Shown here piece after piece: positions 57,101 through 64,000 of a DNA stretch of 64,000 bases (the stretch's first letter is position 1; each line of letters starts with the position of its first letter). Under the pieces are notes generated by a model that saw nothing but the letters and a program-made list of their open reading frames with translations, was not told the origin of the DNA and searched no databases. The position numbers and the translations under genes were made by a program. This DNA is from Nematostella vectensis (Eukaryota; Cnidaria; Anthozoa; Actiniaria; Edwardsiidae), in the NCBI RefSeq assembly GCF_932526225.1, contig NC_064038.1, forward strand, positions 14,120,647 through 14,184,646, read 5' to 3'.

Positions 57101-57983
57101 CTATTTGTAGACAAAGCTAAGAATCATAAGCTAGATCCCTTTTGTATGTAGCCAAATCCAAAAATAAACATCCCGTGGAGATACTGCAAAGGCGTGCTTC
57201 AAAGGCAGCCTTGGTGGTTAAATTTTTATCAGAGAACTCCCTCCCTCTCCCCTCCGGAAAAATTAGGTCCACCCTTTCGGATTTCGCCCCCTCCCCCCCC
57301 CCCCCCCCCCCCCCCTAAGAAAAATCATGGGTACGGGCCTGGACATTGTTCCAAGTCTAATCCGATCTATTAGCAAGGGCGGAGTATCTTTTATACATGG
57401 TAGTTTCCATTGTTGTTCCATTGTTATACATGGTAGTTTCCATTTCCATTCCTTTTTCCTCTTAACTTTCATCAGTTTCTTGGGTGTGAGATACGCCCGC
57501 ATGTGTCAATAATGTAATGCTTTATATTTTACATTGTTTCTGTTTAGTGAGAACATTGCACAAGTCCATGTGTACTACGGGGAGCTTGACTACTTACTAG
57601 TTCAGGAGACGTTAGCATACACGGTATGGTCATATACATACCTGCATACCTGCCTGCCTGCTTCTAATGCGAATCCTTGCTTTTTTTCTCTCTAGTTCAT
57701 GAGCCTGCTATCGGATATCGGGGGTCAGATGGGGATGTGGATTGGAATCTCGGCTTTAACATGCGCAGAGCTGATCGAACTCGTCTGTGTCATCCTGGCG
57801 AACATGAGTAACAGATCTAAGAAAATAGTACACATTAATAGTTTTCGACCTGAAAAGTTGGGAGGAGTCGAGACAATAGAAAAAGGAGGAGAAAACAATA
57901 GAACAGGAGGTGCAAGGGGGAGTAGGAACAATAGAACAATAGAACAGGAGGTGCAAGGAGGAGTAGGAACAATAGAACAATAG
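48113..57983 (+). CDS. DEG/ENaC (ASIC-like) sodium channel subunit, 12 exons
   Basis: Exons: 48113-48376, 49189-49297, 49447-49639, 50069-50214, 51741-51904, 52383-52490, 53619-53739, 55392-55464, 55735-55792, 56284-56345, 57548-57623, 57696-57983 (TAG), 1662 bases, 553 residues, phases consistent throughout. Channels of this family are trimeric amiloride-sensitive Na+ channels; cnidarian members include peptide-gated ones. Seen here: N-terminal HG gating motif at 34-35 (TTAHGFGRL), TM1 about 47-71, then FPVVTICNMN, a large Cys-rich ectodomain with FGNCYMFN, GMKVTISDQGVLPFP, ACKYSCLNARKIERCGC and CERECPPSC, then SARWPA, VYYGELDY, and TM2 from about 466 with the G-I-S selectivity filter at 475-477. 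The cytosolic tail is Glu/Gly-rich and low-complexity. Length is typical. Gating ligand unknown. Confidence 0.93.
48833..49020. repeat. Dispersed repeat copy in channel intron 1 (partner at 7590-7770)
   Basis: See the partner copy: shared ATCCACTCTAAATTA, TTTTAAAATTTTGAAATATT and CGTTTTCCGTTAAAAATCAT. Both copies lie in introns of unrelated genes. A separate G-rich GATCCGGGGGGGTGG at about 48434, just upstream, resembles an isolated end of the hAT-like family. Confidence 0.7.
51551..51776. repeat. Tandem 36-bp repeats of a 3' splice site plus exon start (channel exon 5)
   Basis: The unit GGCTGACTCTGCAACTGA + TGAAAGTCTTTCATTCAG contains a complete acceptor (TCTTTCATTCAG) and the first bases of exon 5 (GGCTGACTCTGCAACTGA). 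Acceptor ends fall at 51562, 51596, 51632, 51668, 51704 and 51740; spacing is 34 then 36 each. The last has the best pyrimidine tract (TCTTTCTTTTAG) and leads into the conserved channel sequence. From 51596 on, use of an upstream site would add 12-residue in-frame blocks (GLTLQLMKVFHS). Confidence 0.9.
51926..51980. repeat. Duplicate of the exon 5 end and donor in the following intron
   Basis: Bases 51926-51980 copy 51856-51910, covering the last ~48 bases of exon 5 with its 5' splice site, at about 80% identity. The intronic copy reads AAG|GTAAAT. Using that donor would add 71 bases and meet an in-frame TAG. Confidence 0.85.
53841..53910. repeat. Duplicate of the exon 7 end and donor in the following intron
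   Basis: TTACAACACCCCTGATATGC and the bases that follow copy the exon 7 segment beginning TTACAACACCCCTGAGATGC (about 53675-53745), including a donor-like AAA|GTAAGG. The copy is diverged and lies about 100 bases into the intron, after a GT and poly-G stretch. Confidence 0.82.
54440..55430. repeat. 23-copy 43-bp array of a 3' splice site plus exon start (channel exon 8)
   Basis: The unit TTGATTGTCTGAACAAAGC + TTACGACACGCTCTTTTTGTGCAG holds the acceptor CTTTTTGTGCAG and the first ~30 bases of exon 8. I count 23 copies; the last, at 55392, is the real exon start and continues into conserved Cys-rich coding sequence. A three-unit higher-order pattern (variant GCTGGAGACGCG) is visible at 54590 and 54720. 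The 43-base period is not a multiple of three, and reading from an upstream copy gives TGC AGT TGA, a stop, after one unit. Confidence 0.95.
55495..55710. repeat. Degenerate, rearranged relative of the ribozyme repeat
   Basis: ACACACATTGGCACCAGT matches the direct-copy orientation, while GGCATCACGCTTTAGCCCG and GAAGTCGCCCTGCAGTTT, GCCGATGAAGTT match the inverted-copy orientation of 43571-44457. No hammerhead core remains. It lies in the intron between channel exons 8 and 9. Confidence 0.75.
55872..55960 (+). other. tRNA-like A-box phrase, possible SINE head
   Basis: TAGCTCAGTTTGTTAGCGCG resembles the D-arm and A box of a tRNA, and CGAGTTGCGTCAC about 50 bases on is a weak B box. The acceptor stem does not pair convincingly, so a decayed tRNA-derived SINE is more likely than a tRNA gene. 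Confidence 0.3.
56370..56440. repeat. Paired poly-G tracts in channel intron 10
   Basis: Two G-rich runs (about 56371-56384 and 56411-56435) with AGGAGGGG edges. Similar runs lie at 49938-49956 and 53787-53802 in other introns of the same gene. Confidence 0.85.
57011..57338. mobile_element. MITE-like element with GCCCGTACCC termini
   Basis: The left end GCCCGTACCCAGGGGGG and the right end ATCATGGGTACGGGC form an inverted pair around 328 bp that contain poly-C stretches and no coding frame. It sits in the channel intron between exons 10 and 11. No clear target-site duplication. Confidence 0.7.
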
Positions 57984-58035
57984 AACAGGAGGTGCAAGGA
58001 GGAGTGAGGAGCAATAGAACAATAGAATGGGAGAT
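57880..58035. repeat. Short repeats across the channel gene's stop codon
   Basis: Imperfect copies of GAACAATAGAACAATAGAAC + AGGAGGTGCAAGGAGGAG span the last ~35 codons and the start of the 3' UTR. Changes in copy number would alter the length of the cytosolic tail. Confidence 0.8.
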
Positions 58036-58229
58036 GCAAGTTAAATCTAGTCTCATAATGACGGTTATGTCGCATAAGCGTCAATATGAGGCTTTGTTTT
58101 CGATAATACCGAAAATTATTGTTTACGAAAGGATTAATATATAGATTTAAGCACTACCTAAAAGCGTAGCTCCAAACAACAAAATTTTTGCTTATTTTCG
58201 CTTAATAATTTAAAAAATATTAAATATTA

Positions 58230-58905
58230 TTATTATTATTTCTGTTTTTGACGAAGTCAACGATTTCACAGATCCCGCGACAAACTTGTTATAACCCCTT
58301 CCAACAACATCTACAAATTTAGTTGTCATACGATGTTTCGGCGATGATGTCACATGAATGAAGTCGCGTGACCAGCTCACTGCACCCAACTTGAAACATT
58401 CATCACACCTACCGAGTTTTGTTGTCACACAATGTTTCTTCAATGAAAACTAAATATTTTAAATTTGATGACGTCAGCATTTTTTGGCTTTAAGTTACGC
58501 CATTGATGACGTCAAAATCACATGACTATATTGGTGCACCCCTTGACCCCTTATGACACATACCAAGATTGGTTGATATATGATGTTTTATTCATGATAT
58601 AAGGATATTTTTGTTCTTAATAAAATCGGAATAGTTAGTTAGTGACGTCCTCGAAAACGTCACAAATCATCTGACCATATTTTTGCACCCCCTGTGACAC
58701 AATCATGGCACCTGCCGAGTTTGGTTGCCATATGGTGTTTCCTCGTGAAATATAAATATTTTTTATTTTGACGTAAGCAAATTTTTGCTTCTATTGACGT
58801 CAACGATGATGTCACCAATCTCACGTGACCACAGTTTTGCACTTCCCTTGACACATACATGACAACTGCCAAGTTTGGTTGTCATACGATGCTTTTTAGG
58901 GACGG
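58230..58905. repeat. Degenerate ~150-bp tandem repeats
   Basis: Four to five diverged copies with the phrases GATGACGTCA, TCACGTGACCA, TTTTGCACCCC, GACACATAC, CCGAGTTTGGTTGTCATA and CGATGTTT. They lead into the dispersed repeat end at 58905-59020. Confidence 0.75.
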
Positions 58906-59020
58906 ATGAAAGGACGGACATCGAGTCACGAAAACTCGAGTCGGTGGGTTACCAATATTTGTTACCATATTTGTTTTATACACCACTTTTTCTTAGGTAT
59001 GGAGCTCCGCTATCATTAGT
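58905..59020. repeat. Dispersed repeat end, related to 44720-44910
   Basis: ACGGACATCGAGTCACGAAA, ACTCGAGTCG, TTTGTTACCATATTTG and GGAGCTCCGCTATCATT match the other copy in order and orientation. Confidence 0.75.
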
Positions 59021-61160
<2,140 letters not shown>

Positions 61161-61164
61161 CTCC

Positions 61165-61413
61165 CAGAGGCGGATCCAGAATTTAAAAATGGGGGGGGGG
61201 GGGGTGGATAAATGGTCCAGTGGTTCTTGGTAGGTCACATAGATCTAACTACTTCATGCTGTATTGGATTTGTCCCGACAGCAAAGTCAAGCAGGCAAAG
61301 GCACATGGGCCGTCTCAGATATTTATTTTCTTCAAACAAAGTGACTTTTGATTTTTGATCTTTGAAAAGGGGGTGGATATCCACCCAACCCCCACCCCCT
61401 GTACCCGCCCCTG
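61165..61413. mobile_element. hAT-like non-autonomous transposon, copy 2 (249 bp)
   Basis: Ends CAGAGGCGGATCCAG and CTGTACCCGCCCCTG form a 15-base imperfect inverted pair; CTCTCC on both sides (61159-61164, 61414-61419) is a candidate 6-base target duplication, although hAT elements normally make 8. A 13-nt-class poly-G run follows the left end. Internal sequence matches copy 1 at 30328-30858 in reverse orientation. Confidence 0.8.
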
Positions 61414-61419
61414 CTCTCC

Positions 61420-63990
61420 AGAGTTTCGGGCTACTCAACCGAGTAACAGATAAACTTCCAATTAAAAGAAAAAAAAAAGGAGTACGTGAATTTAATCGTG
61501 TGTGGTAATTTTTTTTTCAACGTTTTCTAACAAAAAGACCGCAGTATTTTTAATTGTAAACGATAACAGGAGTGGCAGTGTATTATTTAAATAAAAGCGC
61601 TTCAATGAAGCCGGGAGCGGTTCCAGCTGTTGGAAATGTTGGACGAAATCGCAAAAAATAATGGATACCGCAGTAACTGCACTAGTTTTTTTTTTTTTAA
61701 AGACGGCGTAAGAGTTGAGTAGTTTGTGTATAAGGTTTGCACAGTTTAAAAGATATTCAATCATCTTTGCGGCACAAGTTCGTACTTAAAAGGACTTTAA
61801 CAGATATATAGATATTATACATTACTTTTTTTACTAGAAAATGTAATATGCTTCTATTAAAGCCTCCAAAAATGGAATCACCAAGAATCAAAAGGGAATT
61901 GGAAAAAAAAAACACCCTTTCATGACAAAAGCGAAGCATTGTAAATAGTTAATATTAAATTGATTTTTATCAATATGCTGTTCTGACTGAAAATGTTCAC
62001 TCGCCCCCAACCAATCAATCATTTCACAATTTTTAATACTTTTCTGATTGGTTATTGCGCAAAGTCCAGACAGTTCAGTTATCAGCTTACAGGCAACATT
62101 GTGTTTATGGGTTCCGTCCAAGAAGTTCGGCCGTCCTTAGGTGTTCAAACTATATATGAGGTGTTTAAAGGCTGCAGGTAAGAAACCAATGATACTCCAC
62201 TTATATTGCGTAAGTTTTATCACTTTTTAAACACATACTCTTGTTATTTTTTTTACTAAATTTGAATATTTAAAAGAAGGCGTATTGTTTATAAGCAAAG
62301 CGCAGATTTTTCGAAATCCGCTATATTATACTATAGGAAGTTTGCTTTGGTTACTTTCTGAGTGATGCAAGATAATAAATTTTTGCGAATTAATTTGAAA
62401 TGAAAGGCGTGGCCTTTCAATCGGTTTCAAATAGAACTTTAATGCAACATTTTGTGAATATCGTAAATTCAATGAAAAAAGAAATAAATAAAATAAGCAG
62501 ATGTTTTAGAGTTGAGGAGCAGGGATGGTTTCTGTCATCACTCCTTTCAAAATTATATTTTTTAACTGCTGTGAGGTGCGGTAAAATATATCGTGAGCGA
62601 GGTTCCTTTTTTTTCCTGCCCAAATTGTATGAATTTACCTTTTTGGAAAGCGTACAAATGCCATTAAATGTTCCCAATAACGGCTAAGAGTACTACAATT
62701 TTTCGGGTGCAAATAAACTAGTCTTAAACAAACCATAGTCTCGTCAGTACATTCATATCTTTGGGCAATCTTTATTTCTCGAGCTCTAACATTTCAAAAT
62801 GGTTAGAAACGATAAACAATATTAAAAGTTTCCAATTAGCGTCAAACATAACGGGCTTGGGGCGCAAATAAACTAGTCTTAAACAAACCCAAGTTATGGG
62901 AACGAGACTCTAACAGATTCATATCTTTTTGTTATCTTTATTCATCTAGTTCTACAATTTTAAACAAGAAAAAAAGTATAAACTTAAGCCTATTAAAGAT
63001 AGAAGGATGGAACAGGGTAGGACAATTTTGCTTTGCTTCTCGCAAAAATGATAACTTGATTAGCAAGATGTGTTCACGTTGGGAATTTGAAGTACATTTA
63101 AAAGTCTAACAAAATTCAGAATGTCACCCTCGCGGAACTAATTTGTATAAGCGTTGAAATTGAAACCAAACTTTCTATTGAATACTCGAGAGGGTTTAAG
63201 AGTAACCAGAGCCCTCCCCGCAATTTTCTGATAACTGGCTTAAAGATAACAAGAAATATAAGTCAGGAAACCATGGATGAACATTGGATCCGGTCCCCCA
63301 TTTCTTGAAAACCTTGCTTGCCCCCCCCCCCCCCCCCCCCCCTCCCTTTCTGGAACTCCTGGTTCCGCCTATGGACGATGCTCAAGAATGTTTCCTTTGT
63401 CTTATCGTGATTCTATCCCCTATATAAGAGAGAAAAGTTAATCATTTTCACAGGAGGCTTCAGAACCATAATTATAGCCATCTGTACAGGCAACCGTCAC
63501 CTGGTTACATGAACTTTTCCGATATATTATTTAGTTGTTAGGGGCATGCCTCCATTTTGACACAGTAAAAACGAAAAAACAACAAAATCTTCCTAACCAT
63601 GATAGAAAACAGAGGATGGGACTAGGTTCACATCAATTCTTAGTTTTTTTTTCACTCTTTATTACTTCCTTTTTTGTTTGTCCCATTAGTGGCACTGCTA
63701 TCTGTTTTCTAGAGACATTGAGTTATATTAAAAACGAACAGCAATGCAAATTTCGAGTTTTTTCGCCTTTTTCTAATAAGATATGATTCGTGTAACTATA
63801 TTTTCTATTTAAGAATTTCATTCTCTAATAGTTTAGTTTCTTTAAATGAACGTATTTTCATCCGATTAAAACTGTTAACGCCATCTACAAAATGTCAACC
63901 CTGAGCAACCTTTCTTCATAAGAGTGACATCCGGCATTATTTTTCGAAATTAAAACACTTTTAGGAGTAAACCACTTGAGCATCAATTTC
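61420..63990. other. Gene-poor right end of the window
   Basis: Short AT-rich frames only. Repeats seen: AGCAGATGTT...GAGGAGCAGGGATGG at 61040 and 62497, a ~165-bp direct duplication at 62705-62980 (GCAAATAAACTAGTCTTAAA), and a poly-C run at 63320-63342 followed by GGTTCCGCCTATGG, an isolated end resembling the hAT-like family. Confidence 0.55.
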
Positions 63991-64000
63991 AATGATAGAG

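Noticed and set aside
57725-58084. Overlapping minus-strand Cys/Ser/Leu-rich frames
   Set aside because: Antisense to the channel's last exon and its repeat; compositional.

Overview
This is eukaryotic (animal) DNA. Genes are split by GT-AG introns, intergenic space is AT-rich and full of satellites, and the gene content points to an anthozoan cnidarian, most likely a sea anemone; Nematostella or a relative is plausible but not proven from this window. Exon boundaries given here were placed by eye from splice consensus, reading frame and phase. For the two large genes the summed exon lengths are divisible by three.

Layout. 1-2260 is a 35-bp minisatellite that probably lies in an intron. 2809-9973 (+) is the 3' part of a peptidylglycine alpha-amidating monooxygenase (PAM) gene: the end of the PHM domain, a complete PAL domain, an unexpected Kunitz domain on its own phase 1-1 exon, a transmembrane segment and a PAM-like cytosolic tail. 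10690-11330 is a 19-bp minisatellite, and 11413-12340 holds a foldback element and very long poly-G/C tracts. 13164-14648 (+) is an intronless SGNH-hydrolase-like membrane protein. 15243-16578 (-) is a two-exon secreted precursor with five C-P-x-G-[IV]-W-[VT]-C cores among basic cleavage sites, a neuropeptide-like gene. 16905-17725 is a nearly perfect 18-bp satellite. 17760-34300 is gene-poor and holds a 4.5-kb inverted-repeat element with a nested element, a hAT-like non-autonomous transposon and a broken tyrosine-recombinase fragment. 34306-42725 is a BEL/Pao LTR retrotransposon on the minus strand with both LTRs. 43571-44457 holds three copies of a 354-bp repeat carrying type I hammerhead ribozymes (retrozyme-like). 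46385-47883 is another inverted-repeat element. 48113-57983 (+) is a complete 12-exon DEG/ENaC (ASIC-like) channel gene of 553 codons. The rest, to 64000, is repeats and unassigned sequence.

Common thread. PAM makes C-terminal amides on secreted peptides, the nearby precursor looks like a neuropeptide gene with one possible amidation site, and DEG/ENaC channels include peptide-gated members in cnidarians. A functional link between the three is suggestive only.

The most unusual signal is that several tandem arrays are built from splice sites. In the channel gene, two 3' splice sites together with the start of the following exon are amplified in tandem (five 36-bp steps at 51551-51776; 23 copies of a 43-bp unit at 54440-55430). 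Two exon ends with their donors are duplicated into the next intron, and the donor of the PAM Kunitz exon is repeated four times. The other main findings are the hammerhead-bearing repeats, the Kunitz-PAM fusion, the cyclic-peptide precursor, and a canonical -1 slippery heptamer at the gag/pol overlap of the retrotransposon.
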